Positions 28,636-37,943 of a stretch of DNA of 64,000 bases are shown here, one piece after another. The position numbers were made by a program, and so were the translations under genes. Origin of the DNA: an uncultured Pelagibacteraceae bacterium (lineage in GTDB: Bacteria > Pseudomonadota > Alphaproteobacteria > Pelagibacterales > Pelagibacteraceae); NCBI GenBank assembly GCA_902587515.1, contig CACILM010000005.1, positions 26,516 through 90,515 on the forward strand, written 5' to 3'. The notes beneath the pieces were generated by a model. That model had not been told where the DNA came from and searched no databases. It was given only the letters and a program-made list of their open reading frames with translations. Each line of letters opens with the position of its first letter. The first letter of the stretch is position 1.

Positions 28636-29288
28636 ATCAGAGCAGTTTTTTCTTTTAGGTATTTTTGTATTTCTATTTGAAGCTCTTTCTCTTTATTTTT
28701 AAAAAAATGATTTGAATTTTTGATTTTTGAAAAAATAACCTCCACACCTTTTTGACTTTTGATTCTATTATCAAGCTCAACTATGCTTTCTTTTGTGACA
28801 AGCTCATCATTTTCACTATATAAAACCTGTCCAGAAGTGGGGCAAGGCGCTAAAAATGAAAAATCATAAACATTAGGTTGAGGCGACACTGCAATAAAAT
28901 TATTTACCTCTGGTCTTCTCATAATTAACTGCATACATATTAGCGAGCCGAATGAAAAACCAGAAACCCAACATTGACTATAATCTAAGTTTTGTCTTTC
29001 AATCCAATCTAATGCTGCAGCAGCATCTGAAAGCTCTCCTAAACCATTATCAAATACCCCTTCACTTTTTCCTACTCCTCTAAAATTAACTTTAATTACA
29101 GAAAATCCATTTTCTAAAAAAATATTATACATCAGCTGCACTATTCTATTGTTCATTGTTCCTCCATACTGAGGATGGGGATGCAACACTATAGCAACTG
29201 GAGAACCAAATTTTGGATTTTTATAATATTTTGCCTCAAGCCTACCAGCTGGACCAGGTATAAAAATTTCTAAACTTTTTGGTTTCAT
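28632..29288 (-). CDS. Alpha/beta hydrolase of the COG2945 type
   Basis: This is a 218-residue alpha/beta-hydrolase. The nucleophile elbow is GFSFGS (Ser at about 112), the acid is probably in YSENDELV, and the histidine in NSNHFFKN. The N-terminal LHPHPQYGGTMNNRIV, with conserved His-Pro-His-Pro, and VNFRGVGKSEG are typical of the short predicted hydrolases grouped as COG2945. The substrate is unknown. It is transcribed away from iscR; any link to Fe-S metabolism would be speculation. Confidence 0.8.
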   Translation of the reverse strand: MKPKSLEIFIPGPAGRLEAKYYKNPKFGSPVAIVLHPHPQYGGTMNNRIVQLMYNIFLENGFSVIKVNFRGVGKSEGVFDNGLGELSDAAAALDWIERQNLDYSQCWVSGFSFGSLICMQLIMRRPEVNNFIAVSPQPNVYDFSFLAPCPTSGQVLYSENDELVTKESIVELDNRIKSQKGVEVIFSKIKNSNHFFKNKEKELQIEIQKYLKEKTALI

Positions 29289-29363
29289 AATTGATAATGA
29301 TTACTATTAAAAAAAAAAGTACTGAGTTATAGCATGTTTTTATGCGACAAATATTTTTTTTTA

Positions 29364-29386
29364 ATCCCTACTAAAATGGTAGGAAT
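29364..29386 (+). promoter_or_regulatory. Palindromic IscR/Rrf2-type operator before iscR-suf
   Basis: ATCCCTAC (29364-29371) and GTAGGAAT (29379-29386) form an inverted repeat with 7 of 8 positions matching, separated by TAAAATG. It lies 33-55 nt before the iscR start, where it would overlap the -35 region of a promoter whose -10 could be TATTAT at 29398-29403. IscR is known to repress its own operon through a palindrome of similar size, so autoregulation is the likely role. Confidence 0.6.
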
Positions 29387-29418
29387 TATTCAAAAACTAT
29401 TATATTACAACATTTATT

Positions 29419-29829
29419 ATGAAATTAACTAATAAAGGCAGATACGCAGTGATGGCTATGGCTGACTTAGCATCTTACGCGAGTAATGGTCCTATAAGTC
29501 TAACGGAAATATCTATTAGACAAAATATTTCCTTGGCTTATCTCGAGCAGATTTTTATTAAGCTTAAAGAAAATAAACTTGTTAGAAGTTCAAGAGGAGC
29601 TAATGGGGGATATGTTTTAGAAAAACCAGCTTCAGAGATAAGATTGTCTAATATAATTTATGCTGTGAATGAAGAAGTAAAAACACTTAATTGTAAAAAA
29701 AGTTCAAAAAAGGGATGTACCCACAAACTTACAAAGTGTATCACTCATAATTTATGGGATCAATTAGATCAACATATCAACGGATTTTTTGAGAAAGTTA
29801 AATTACAAGATTTAACTAAAAATATTTAA
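29419..29829 (+). CDS. iscR: Rrf2-family Fe-S regulator IscR
   Basis: This 136-residue Rrf2 regulator has a winged helix-turn-helix in the first 70 residues ([46 protein letters not shown]). The cluster-binding segment is [21 protein letters not shown], giving C-x7-C-x6-C-x2-H. E. coli IscR has C-x5-C-x5-C-x2-H, so the ligands are kept with slightly longer spacing. It would sense Fe-S supply and control the suf genes that start 4 nt downstream. Confidence 0.9.
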   Translation: MKLTNKGRYAVMAMADLASYASNGPISLTEISIRQNISLAYLEQIFIKLKENKLVRSSRGANGGYVLEKPASEIRLSNIIYAVNEEVKTLNCKKSSKKGCTHKLTKCITHNLWDQLDQHINGFFEKVKLQDLTKNI

Positions 29830-29833
29830 ATTT

Positions 29834-31267
29834 ATGAAAAGTGAGGAATTTAAAAATCAGGAATATAAATACGGTTTTACAACTGAAATAGAAAACTTTA
29901 AAGCGCCTAAAGGTCTTTCAAATGAAACTATTAAATTTATTTCCAAAGTAAAAAAAGAACCACAATGGATGTTAGATTGGAGGTTGAAGGCTTTTAATAG
30001 ACTTAAAGCTTTAAAAGAACCTAATTGGCAAAAACCCAAGTATCCAAAAATCGATTATCAAAATTTATATTATTATTCAGCTCCAAAAAGTATGAAAGAT
30101 AAGCCAAAAAGCTTAGATGATGTAGATCCAAAACTCATTGAAACATATAACAAGTTGGGTATCCCCCTTAATGAGCAAAAAAGATTGAGTGGTGTGGCAG
30201 TTGATGCAGTCTTTGACTCAGTTTCTGTCGCAACAACTTTTAAAGGTGAACTTGATAAAAAAGGAATAATTTTTTGTCCAATTTCTGAAGCAATACAAAA
30301 ACACCCTGAATTAGTAAAAAAATACTTGGGTTCAGTAATTCCAATCAGTGACCATTATTTTGCAACACTTAATTCTGCAGTTTTTACAGATGGTTCTTTT
30401 GTCTATATTCCACCTAATACAAGATGCCCAATGGAACTTTCGACTTACTTCAGAATTAATGCATCAGAAACAGGACAATTTGAGAGGACACTTATAATTG
30501 CAGATAAAGGTAGTTACGTTAGTTATCTAGAAGGCTGTACCGCACCCATGAGAGATGAGAACCAACTTCATGCCGCTAACGTAGAATTAATAGCATTAGA
30601 TGATGCAGAAATAAAATACTCTACAGTTCAAAATTGGTATCCTGGTGATAAAGATGGTGTTGGAGGTATTTATAACTTCGTGACAAAAAGAGGAGCTTGT
30701 AGAGGAAAGAATTCGAAAATTTCTTGGACACAAGTAGAGACAGGCTCTGCGATAACATGGAAATATCCAAGTTGTATTTTACAGGGTGATAATTCTGTAG
30801 GTGAATTCTATTCTATAGCAATTACAAACAACTATCAAAAAGCTGATACTGGCACAAAAATGATACACTTAGGTAAAAATACAAGAAGTAAAATTATTTC
30901 TAAGGGAATTTCAGCTGGTAAAGCAGACAATACTTACAGGGGATTAGTCGATATTGGAACGAAAGCTTTAAATTCAAGAAATTATACGCAATGCGATTCA
31001 TTACTTATGGGAAATAAATGTGGTGCTCATACTGTGCCGTATATAAAAAACAAGAATTCATCCTCAACAGTTGAACACGAGGCTACAACATCAAAGATTA
31101 ACGAAGATCAATTATTTTACTGTAATCAAAGGGGACTTAATCAAGAGGAAGCAGTCGGTCTTATAGTCAACGGTTTTTGTAAAGAGGTATTACAACAACT
31201 CCCCATGGAGTTTGCTGTAGAGGCTCAAAAACTTGTTTCAATTAGTTTAGAAGGAAGTGTGGGATAA
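29834..31267 (+). CDS. sufB: Fe-S assembly scaffold subunit SufB
   Basis: SufB (477 residues) forms, with SufC and SufD, the scaffold on which Fe-S clusters are built. Conserved family blocks are visible: [34 protein letters not shown] (with the cysteine linked to sulfur transfer), [11 protein letters not shown] and the C-terminal [18 protein letters not shown]. It is first among the suf structural genes and overlaps sufC by one base. Confidence 0.96.
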   Translation: MKSEEFKNQEYKYGFTTEIENFKAPKGLSNETIKFISKVKKEPQWMLDWRLKAFNRLKALKEPNWQKPKYPKIDYQNLYYYSAPKSMKDKPKSLDDVDPKLIETYNKLGIPLNEQKRLSGVAVDAVFDSVSVATTFKGELDKKGIIFCPISEAIQKHPELVKKYLGSVIPISDHYFATLNSAVFTDGSFVYIPPNTRCPMELSTYFRINASETGQFERTLIIADKGSYVSYLEGCTAPMRDENQLHAANVELIALDDAEIKYSTVQNWYPGDKDGVGGIYNFVTKRGACRGKNSKISWTQVETGSAITWKYPSCILQGDNSVGEFYSIAITNNYQKADTGTKMIHLGKNTRSKIISKGISAGKADNTYRGLVDIGTKALNSRNYTQCDSLLMGNKCGAHTVPYIKNKNSSSTVEHEATTSKINEDQLFYCNQRGLNQEEAVGLIVNGFCKEVLQQLPMEFAVEAQKLVSISLEGSVG

Positions 31268-32001
31268 TGCTTGAATTACAAAATTTAAAAGCTTCGGTAA
31301 ATGATAAGTCAATTTTAAACGGTTTAAATTTAGAAATAAATTCTGGAGAGGTTCATGCAATTATGGGTCCTAATGGATCAGGAAAAAGTACTTTGGCCAA
31401 TATACTTTCTGGAAAAAATGGCTATAAAGTAAGTGGAAGTTTGAAGTACCAAGGTAAGGACTTACAAAGCATCCCTATTGAGGAAAGAGCACAAAAAGGA
31501 ATATTTTTAGCCTTTCAATATCCTTTAGAAATTCCAGGGGTAAATACAACAAATTTTTTAAAAACATCATTGAATTCTATTAGAAAAGCAAAAGGGAAAA
31601 AAGAATTAGATACTCTATCTCTTTTGAAATTAATAAAAGAAAAAGCTTCAGAACTTAACATTGACGAAAAATTTTTAAATAGACAATTAAATGTAGGTTT
31701 TTCAGGCGGAGAAAAAAAGAAAAATGAAATACTTCAAATGAAACTTCTAGAACCAAAACTGGCAATATTGGATGAAACAGATTCTGGTTTAGACATAGAT
31801 GCCCTTAGAATAGTTGCAGATGGAGTAAATTCACATAAAAATAAAAACAATGCATTTTTAATTATTACTCATTATCAGCGATTGCTTGATTACATTAAAC
31901 CAGATTTTATTCATGTTCTATCGAATGGTAAAATTGTTAAAACAGGATGTGCTGAATTAGGTCAAGAATTAGAAAAAACAGGATATGAAAATTTAAAATA
32001 A
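31267..32001 (+). CDS. sufC: Fe-S assembly ATPase SufC
   Basis: This is an ABC-type ATPase of 244 residues. Walker A is GPNGSGKSTL, the signature motif is NVGFSGGEKKKNE, Walker B is LAILDETDSGLDIDAL, and the H-loop is IITHYQR. SufC drives conformational change in the SufBCD scaffold and is cytosolic, not a membrane transporter. It overlaps sufB and sufD by one base each. Confidence 0.97.
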   Translation: MLELQNLKASVNDKSILNGLNLEINSGEVHAIMGPNGSGKSTLANILSGKNGYKVSGSLKYQGKDLQSIPIEERAQKGIFLAFQYPLEIPGVNTTNFLKTSLNSIRKAKGKKELDTLSLLKLIKEKASELNIDEKFLNRQLNVGFSGGEKKKNEILQMKLLEPKLAILDETDSGLDIDALRIVADGVNSHKNKNNAFLIITHYQRLLDYIKPDFIHVLSNGKIVKTGCAELGQELEKTGYENLK

Positions 32002-33242
32002 TGGAACAATTATTTAATATTGATTTAAAGAAAATATTAACTAACTCAAACAAAGAGTTAAACGAAAGAAAAAAAAATCTAAATCTATTTTTAGAAAGTG
32101 GTCTTCCAAATAAAAAAGATGAAGATTGGAAATTTACTGATTTAAATGCCATAATAAAAAAAAATTTTAAAACAATTGTTAATAATCAAGAATTTACTTT
32201 TCATAAAAGAATAGAAATTATCAAAGACTTTGAGCACAATCACATCATATTGATTAATGGATCATATAAATCAAGTGATTTTAAATTTGAAGAAAAAGAA
32301 AAAGTTCAAATTAAAAGTATTAAATCACCGAAAGTAAATTCTGACTATTCAAGCAATAATCTTTATTGTTTGAATAGAGCTTTAACAGTAGGAGGATTTA
32401 ATCTAGAAATTCAAAAAAATTATAAATGTAAAAAACCAATAATAATTTATAATCATTTTACCTCAAACTTAGATAACAAGATTATTAATAATTCAAATAA
32501 GATCAAATTACACCAAAACTCTGAGTGCACATTAATTGAATATAATATTGATGAGGGTTGCAAGTTTATAAAAAATACTTTTGAATTTGTAGAAATTGAA
32601 AATGGATCTATATTAAAAAGTATTATTCTACAGAAAACTAAAAGTAATGGCTATTTTTATAAAAGTATATCTGGATCCCAAGAATATAACTCAAGTTATG
32701 AAAATTTTATTCTTAGCTCAGGGTTAAGATTTAATAAAATTGATTTAGAAATAGATTTAAACAAAGAGAATAGCAATTGTTTTGTTTTATCAGGACTATG
32801 TTTAGGCAAAACAGAGCATCAAGAAATAAGAACTCGAATTAATCACTTGGCACCTAATTGTAAGAGTTATCAAAAAATCAAAAATGTTTTAGAAGGTGAC
32901 AGTAAAGGAGTTTATCAAGGAAAAATATTTGTAAAAGATATTGCTCAAAAAACAGATGCATATCAATTAAGTAAAGCTCTTATTTTAGATGATCAAGCTG
33001 AATTTAACGCAAAGCCAGAACTAGAAATATATGCTGACGACGTAAAGTGCTCTCACGGGTCCACATCGGGAAGTATCGATGAGGATGCAATTCATTATTT
33101 GATGACAAGAGGGATAGAATTATCAGTCGCCAAAAAACTTTTAATTAATGGTTTTTTAAGTGAAATTTTCGAAAATTTTTCTGAAAAAAAAATTAAAAAC
33201 TTTCTTGAAAAAAGTATGGAGGATCAGATTGATGGAATTTAA
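32001..33242 (+). CDS. sufD: Fe-S assembly scaffold subunit SufD
   Basis: SufD (413 residues) is paralogous to SufB. The N-terminus is a helical segment (SGLPNKKDEDWKFTDLNAI is the family hallmark). The right-handed beta-helix follows. The C-terminal block contains EIYADDVKCSHGSTSGSID, AIHYLMTRGIELSVAKKLL and NGFLSEI, with the conserved His and Cys. It is more divergent than SufB, as usual. The sufS start lies inside its last codons. Confidence 0.92.
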   Translation: MEQLFNIDLKKILTNSNKELNERKKNLNLFLESGLPNKKDEDWKFTDLNAIIKKNFKTIVNNQEFTFHKRIEIIKDFEHNHIILINGSYKSSDFKFEEKEKVQIKSIKSPKVNSDYSSNNLYCLNRALTVGGFNLEIQKNYKCKKPIIIYNHFTSNLDNKIINNSNKIKLHQNSECTLIEYNIDEGCKFIKNTFEFVEIENGSILKSIILQKTKSNGYFYKSISGSQEYNSSYENFILSSGLRFNKIDLEIDLNKENSNCFVLSGLCLGKTEHQEIRTRINHLAPNCKSYQKIKNVLEGDSKGVYQGKIFVKDIAQKTDAYQLSKALILDDQAEFNAKPELEIYADDVKCSHGSTSGSIDEDAIHYLMTRGIELSVAKKLLINGFLSEIFENFSEKKIKNFLEKSMEDQIDGI

Positions 33243-34449
33243 AAATATTAAATCGAAATTTCCAATCTTTAAACAAAAAATTAATGGTAAGCCGTTAATA
33301 TATTTAGATAGCGCCAACTCCTCACAAAAACCAAAAACAGTAATTGATGAGATGTCCAGGTTTTATGAAACCGAATTTTCCAACGTTGGACGAAGTGTCC
33401 ACACACTAGCTGTTAAAGCAACCAATAAATTTGAGGAAACAAGAGATATAGTAAAATCTTATATTAACGCTAAATACAGAGAAGAAATAATTTTTACTAA
33501 AGGGGCAACAGAGGCAATAAATTTAGTAGCCAGTACATACGGAGAAAAGTTTATTAAATCTGGAGATGAAATACTTGTAACAGAATTAGAGCATCATTCA
33601 AATTATGTTCCTTGGCATTATTTAAGAAAAAAAAAGGGTGCCGTTATTAAATTTGCCTCGGTAGATGAAAATGGAGAAGTAAATATTGATGAGTTTAAAA
33701 AACAAATTACTGAAAAAACTAAGATGATCACATTTACTCACATTTCAAACGTTACAGGCACTATTATGCCGGTAAAAAAAATTGTTGATTTAGCGAGATC
33801 GAAAAATATACCAGTTTTAATTGATGGAACTCAAGGAGCTCCACATTCAGTTTTAGATGTACAAGATTTAGGTTGTGATTTTTATGCTATTTCTTGTCAT
33901 AAAATGTATGGCCCTAATGGACTCGGTATTCTGTACTCAAAAAAAAAATGGGTCGATGATCTACCACCATATCAAGGCGGCGGTGGAATGATTAGTGAGG
34001 TTAAAAAAGATGAAGTAACTTATGCAGACTCACCCACAAAATTTGAAGCAGGAACAATGCAAACTGCTGAAGTTGTAGCTTTCGCAAAGTCTATAAAATT
34101 TATTCAAGATTTAGGTATAAAAAATATAGAGAAACATGAAAGTCTGGTGCTAGAATATGGCTTAGAAAAATTACGAAAAGACAATTCTGTGAATATAATT
34201 GGCAACCCTAAAGAAAGAGCGTCAATTATTTCTTTTACTATTAATGGAATTCACCCTCATGACATAGCTACAATTTTAGATGATAATGGAGTGGCTATTA
34301 GGGCAGGCCATCATTGTTGTCAAATTTTACATGATAAACTAGGTATTCCTGCCTCAGCTAGAGCTTCTATTGGAGTTTATAATAGCAAAGAAGATATTGA
34401 TGTTTTAACTAACTCAATTCAAAAATGTAAAAAGGTATTTCAAATTTAA
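33232..34449 (+). CDS. sufS: Cysteine desulfurase SufS
   Basis: This PLP enzyme removes sulfur from cysteine and hands it on as persulfide. The preferred start at 33232 (MEFKNIKSKFPIF) gives 405 residues, the usual SufS length; an upstream in-frame ATG at 33160 would add 24 residues inside sufD and is unlikely. The PLP lysine is in SCHKMYGPNGLG, the active cysteine in AGHHCCQILH, and the cofactor-binding segments include TKGATEAINLVA and LIDGTQGAPH. It is followed directly by sufU. Confidence 0.94.
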   Translation: MEFKNIKSKFPIFKQKINGKPLIYLDSANSSQKPKTVIDEMSRFYETEFSNVGRSVHTLAVKATNKFEETRDIVKSYINAKYREEIIFTKGATEAINLVASTYGEKFIKSGDEILVTELEHHSNYVPWHYLRKKKGAVIKFASVDENGEVNIDEFKKQITEKTKMITFTHISNVTGTIMPVKKIVDLARSKNIPVLIDGTQGAPHSVLDVQDLGCDFYAISCHKMYGPNGLGILYSKKKWVDDLPPYQGGGGMISEVKKDEVTYADSPTKFEAGTMQTAEVVAFAKSIKFIQDLGIKNIEKHESLVLEYGLEKLRKDNSVNIIGNPKERASIISFTINGIHPHDIATILDDNGVAIRAGHHCCQILHDKLGIPASARASIGVYNSKEDIDVLTNSIQKCKKVFQI

Positions 34450-34893
34450 ATGGATCTTAAAGAACTTTATCAAGAAATTATTTTAGATCATGCAAAAAAT
34501 CCTAGAAATAAAGGTAAATGCGAGGGATTTAATCATGATGCAAAAGCACACAATCCTCTTTGTGGAGATAAAGTTCATATTTATTTAAAGTTAGACAAAG
34601 AAAAAAATATTTCAGGTCTCACTTTTGAAGGTGAGGGATGTGCTATATCTTTGGCATCAGCCTCAATTCTCACTGATACTTTAAAAGGCAGAGATTTACA
34701 ATTTTCGAGAAAAGTTACTGATGATTTTTTAAATATGCTAAAAAATAAATCAAAAATTACCTTAAATAGTTTAACGGAGGATCAAATAACAACTATTTCC
34801 TCACTATCTGGTGTTCAAGAATTTCCTATGCGAATAAAATGTGCGACTATGGCGTGGCATACACTTTTATCAGCTCTAGAAAAAAAAAATTAA
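34450..34893 (+). CDS. sufU: SufU-type sulfur acceptor / IscU-like protein
   Basis: The 147-residue IscU-fold protein begins LKELYQEIILDHAKNPRNKG, as in SufU. Three conserved cysteines are present in NPLCGD, GEGCAIS and RIKCATMAW. SufU proteins accept persulfide from SufS through a zinc site, and the operon position right after sufS supports this. It starts at the base after the sufS stop. Confidence 0.9.
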   Translation: MDLKELYQEIILDHAKNPRNKGKCEGFNHDAKAHNPLCGDKVHIYLKLDKEKNISGLTFEGEGCAISLASASILTDTLKGRDLQFSRKVTDDFLNMLKNKSKITLNSLTEDQITTISSLSGVQEFPMRIKCATMAWHTLLSALEKKN

Positions 34894-34894
34894 T

Positions 34895-35194
34895 ATGAAT
34901 ATTCTTAAAGAAAAAGTAATAAATGAAATTAAGAAGATTTACGATCCAGAGATACCTGTAAACATTTATGAATTGGGCCTTATTTACAAGATAGAGGTAA
35001 AGGACAATAAAGTTATCATTGAAATGACTTTGACTTCACCTAATTGCCCGGTAGCGGAGAGTTTGCCTAATTCTGTTAAAGAGAATATACTAAAGATAGA
35101 TGAAATTAACGATGTTGATTTAAAATTAGTCTGGGATCCACCTTGGACAAAGGATAAAATGTCCGAGGCAGCTAAAGTAGAGTTGAACTTATGA
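34895..35194 (+). CDS. sufT: SufT / MIP18-family Fe-S maturation factor
   Basis: This DUF59/MIP18 domain protein has 99 residues. It shows YDPEIPVNIYELGLIY, MTLTSPNCPVAESLP (conserved reactive cysteine) and VWDPPWTKDKMSEAA. SufT proteins assist maturation of Fe-S proteins under high demand. It overlaps sufA by 4 nt. Confidence 0.9.
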   Translation: MNILKEKVINEIKKIYDPEIPVNIYELGLIYKIEVKDNKVIIEMTLTSPNCPVAESLPNSVKENILKIDEINDVDLKLVWDPPWTKDKMSEAAKVELNL

Positions 35195-35526
35195 GCGAAC
35201 AAATAATTAAATTAAGCGATAATGCTGCTGAGAGGATTAAGATTATTATGTCTAAAGCTGAAAGTTCTGCTATCGGTGTGAGAGTAGGAGTTAAGTCTGG
35301 TGGTTGTGCCGGCATGTCATACGTAATGGAGTACGCAAAAGAAATTAAACCTAACGAGGAAATTATAGAAGATAAAGGGGTGAAAGTATTAATTGACCCA
35401 AAAGCTATAATATATCTATTAGGAACCGAGATGGACTATAAAAAAGAAAAATTTTCCTCTCAGTTCGTATTTAAAAATCCAAACGAAAGTGAAAGATGTG
35501 GTTGCGGTGAATCTTTCAAAATCTAG
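35191..35526 (+). CDS. sufA: Fe-S carrier protein, SufA/IscA (HesB) family
   Basis: The 111-residue A-type carrier shows the three conserved cysteines: one in VKSGGCAGMSY and a CxC pair in ERCGCGESF at the C-terminus. It would pass assembled clusters from SufBCD to apoproteins, such as the complex I subunits encoded further along. It is the last gene of the iscR-suf operon. The CTAG at its end holds the stop codons of both sufA and convergent glnA. Confidence 0.92.
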   Translation: MSEQIIKLSDNAAERIKIIMSKAESSAIGVRVGVKSGGCAGMSYVMEYAKEIKPNEEIIEDKGVKVLIDPKAIIYLLGTEMDYKKEKFSSQFVFKNPNESERCGCGESFKI

Positions 35527-36929
35527 CCGCTATAATACATTTCAAATTCTATAGGATGTGGCGTATGTTCGAAATTGTAAATTTCTTGAAATTTTAATTC
35601 AATGTATGCGTCGATTTGATCATCAGTAAATACACCACCTTCAGTAAGAAACTTTCTATCTTTATCAAGGTTTTGCATTGCTTCTCTTAAAGAACCACAT
35701 ACTGTTGGAAGTTTTTTTACTTCATCTTCAGATAAAGAATACAAGTCTTGATCAAAAGCTTTCCCAGGATCAATTTTATTCTTAATCCCATCAATACCTG
35801 CCATTAACATTGACGCGAAAGTTAAGTAAGGATTCCCAGCAGCATCAGGGAATCTTATTTCCATTCTAGCCGCTTTTGGATTCATTATTACAGGAATTCT
35901 GCAAGAAGCAGATCTATTTCTAGCAGAGTACGCTAAAATAACAGGAGCCTCGAATCCAGGAATTAGTCTTTTGTAGCTATTTGTAGTAGCGTTTGAAAAG
36001 GCATTAATTGCTCTTGCATGTTTTAAAATTCCACCAATGTAATATAATGCTTCCTTGGATAAACCAGCATACTCTTTACCCATAAATACAGGTGTATTGC
36101 CTTTCCAGATAGATTGATGGCAATGCATTCCAGATCCATTATCACCTTTTACAGGTTTAGGCATAAATGTTGCGGTTTTACCAAAAGAATGTGTTACCAT
36201 TTGCACTGCGTATTTATAAAGCTGAACGTTATCTGCTTGATCTGTTAACGTTCCAAAATACATTCCTAATTCGTGTTGGCTAGGAGCAACCTCGTGGTGA
36301 TGTTTTTCAACTTTTACACCCATATCTTTGAGTGCTTTTAAGTACTCACCTCTCATATCTTGGGCGCTATCAACAGGAGGCACTGGAAAATATCCCCCTT
36401 TTATTCCAGGTCTGTGGCCCATGTTTCCATTTTCATATTTTTTTCCTGTATTATAAGGTCCCTCTGAGCTATCGATGGTGAAACTTGTTTCATTCATATC
36501 ATTTTTAAATCTCACATCATCAAAAACAAAAAACTCAGGCTCAGGTCCAAAGTAAGATTTATCTCCAATACCAGTTTTTTTTAAATATGCCTCAGCTTTT
36601 TTGGCTGTGCCCCTTGGATCTCTTTCATAAGGATCTTTTTTCACTGCATCTAAAATATCACAAAATATATTTAGAGTTGTATGAGAATTGAAAGGATCAA
36701 TTATTGGTCTATTTAAATCTGGTTTTAAAATCATGTCAGACTCATTTATCGCTTTCCAACCAGCAATAGATGATCCGTCAAAAAACACACCTTTATCTAA
36801 CATATCTTCGTCAACTACTGTGGCGTCCATAGTTAAGTGTTGTAGTTTTCCTTTAGGGTCTGTAAATCTCAAGTCCACGTATTCAACTTGCTTATCTTTC
36901 ATAAGCTTAAGAATGTTTTTTGAACTCAT
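35523..36929 (-). CDS. glnA: Glutamine synthetase, type I (GlnA)
   Basis: GlnA makes glutamine from glutamate, ammonia and ATP and is the main ammonium entry point. The 468-residue protein has the family pattern: FDGSSIAGWK, the metal-binding GPEPEFFVFDD, SGMHCHQSIWK, and PGFEAPVILAYSARNRSAS. The adenylylation tyrosine is conserved at residue 397 in DQDLYSLSEDE, so control by GlnE is possible. A strong ribosome binding site AAGGAG lies 5 nt before the ATG, which is unusual in this window. It falls inside a predicted stem (separate entry). Confidence 0.97.
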   Translation of the reverse strand: MSSKNILKLMKDKQVEYVDLRFTDPKGKLQHLTMDATVVDEDMLDKGVFFDGSSIAGWKAINESDMILKPDLNRPIIDPFNSHTTLNIFCDILDAVKKDPYERDPRGTAKKAEAYLKKTGIGDKSYFGPEPEFFVFDDVRFKNDMNETSFTIDSSEGPYNTGKKYENGNMGHRPGIKGGYFPVPPVDSAQDMRGEYLKALKDMGVKVEKHHHEVAPSQHELGMYFGTLTDQADNVQLYKYAVQMVTHSFGKTATFMPKPVKGDNGSGMHCHQSIWKGNTPVFMGKEYAGLSKEALYYIGGILKHARAINAFSNATTNSYKRLIPGFEAPVILAYSARNRSASCRIPVIMNPKAARMEIRFPDAAGNPYLTFASMLMAGIDGIKNKIDPGKAFDQDLYSLSEDEVKKLPTVCGSLREAMQNLDKDRKFLTEGGVFTDDQIDAYIELKFQEIYNFEHTPHPIEFEMYYSG

Positions 36930-36932
36930 TTT

Positions 36933-36987
36933 GCTCCTTATAATATAAAAATTTGTTTTATTTTCGAAACGAACATATATAAGGGGC
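36933..36987 (-). promoter_or_regulatory. Stem in the glnA leader that includes the ribosome binding site
   Basis: Read on the minus strand, GCCCCTTATA (36987-36978) can pair with TATAAGGAGC (36942-36933), nine of ten positions, across a 35-nt loop. The loop can itself fold a small TTCG-TTT-CGAA hairpin. The 3' arm contains the glnA Shine-Dalgarno AAGGAG. Folding would hide the ribosome binding site, so translation control of glnA is possible. On the plus strand the same stem is followed by six T, like a terminator, but no plus-strand gene ends nearby. Confidence 0.45.
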
Positions 36988-37056
36988 TTTTTTAGAGTAT
37001 AATTAAAAATATATACCAGCTATGCATTTATCACATATCCAAATCCAAGGATTACT

Positions 37057-37935
37057 ATGAGAGAAGCAAATACATTAGATTTTTCATTACTAATTTTATT
37101 AGCTTTAATTTGGGGATCATCTTTTTTTAATATAAAGATAGCTACATATTCTTATGAACCAATCACACTTGCCTTAGTAAGAGTAATATTTGCAAGTATT
37201 CCATTGTTAATTCTTTGTAAAATTAGTGAAATTAAAATTGAAGCATTCAGCCGAAATTGGAAATGGTATGCTCTAATAGGACTATGCAACATTGCAATAC
37301 CTTTCGTTCTAATTGCTATCGGAACTGCAAAAATTAATAGTTATCTTGCAGCTATATTAATGAGCACGACTCCTTTGAGTGGATCAATACTCGCACATTT
37401 TTTTACTAAAGATGAAAAATTATCTTATCTTAAATCATTGGGTGTTTTAATTGGTTTCAGTGGAATTATATTATTATTTTTTGATAAAGTTATTATAAAT
37501 AACGACAATTTTATTTATGCCTTAATCACTATTTTGGGTTCTACATTTTACTGCATTGGAGGTTTATTAACTTTAAAATTAAAAGATAAAAAAAATGAAA
37601 ATGTTACAACGTCTACTACTTTATGGTCAGTAATTTTCCTTCTTCCCTTTTCATTAATTCTAGAAGCACCATGGAATTCTTCTCCAACTTTAGCTTCTAC
37701 TCTTTCATTATTGTATTTAGGGGTTGTAGCAACTGGATTCGCTTGGCTAATTAGATTTAGAATCTTGACAGTAAATGGACTGGTTTTTCAAACCCAGGTA
37801 GCCTATTTAATACCAATTTTTGGAATTATATTTGGTTATTTTCTTATGGATGAAATTATTACGTGGAAGGTTATATTATCATTAGTTGTAATACTTATTG
37901 GAATTTATATATTTAAAAAAAACAATAAAGGATAA
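37057..37935 (+). CDS. EamA/DMT-family transporter
   Basis: A 292-residue inner-membrane protein with about ten hydrophobic segments arranged as two EamA repeats (about 10-140 and 150-288). The N-terminal LLALIWGSSFFNIKIA is the classic start of this drug/metabolite transporter superfamily. The substrate cannot be told from sequence; members export or import amino acids and other small metabolites. AAGGA lies 7 nt before the ATG. It begins 127 nt from divergent glnA and is followed 8 nt later by a glycosyltransferase gene. Confidence 0.85.
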   Translation: MREANTLDFSLLILLALIWGSSFFNIKIATYSYEPITLALVRVIFASIPLLILCKISEIKIEAFSRNWKWYALIGLCNIAIPFVLIAIGTAKINSYLAAILMSTTPLSGSILAHFFTKDEKLSYLKSLGVLIGFSGIILLFFDKVIINNDNFIYALITILGSTFYCIGGLLTLKLKDKKNENVTTSTTLWSVIFLLPFSLILEAPWNSSPTLASTLSLLYLGVVATGFAWLIRFRILTVNGLVFQTQVAYLIPIFGIIFGYFLMDEIITWKVILSLVVILIGIYIFKKNNKG

Positions 37936-37943
37936 GAAGATAA

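Noticed and set aside
33160..33231. Longer SufS start inside sufD
   Set aside because: It adds 24 basic residues not seen in SufS; the ATG at 33232 gives the family length.
36933..36993. Plus-strand rho-independent terminator (stem followed by six T)
   Set aside because: The nearest plus-strand gene upstream, sufA, ends 1.4 kb earlier, with glnA on the other strand between. The stem makes more sense in the glnA leader.
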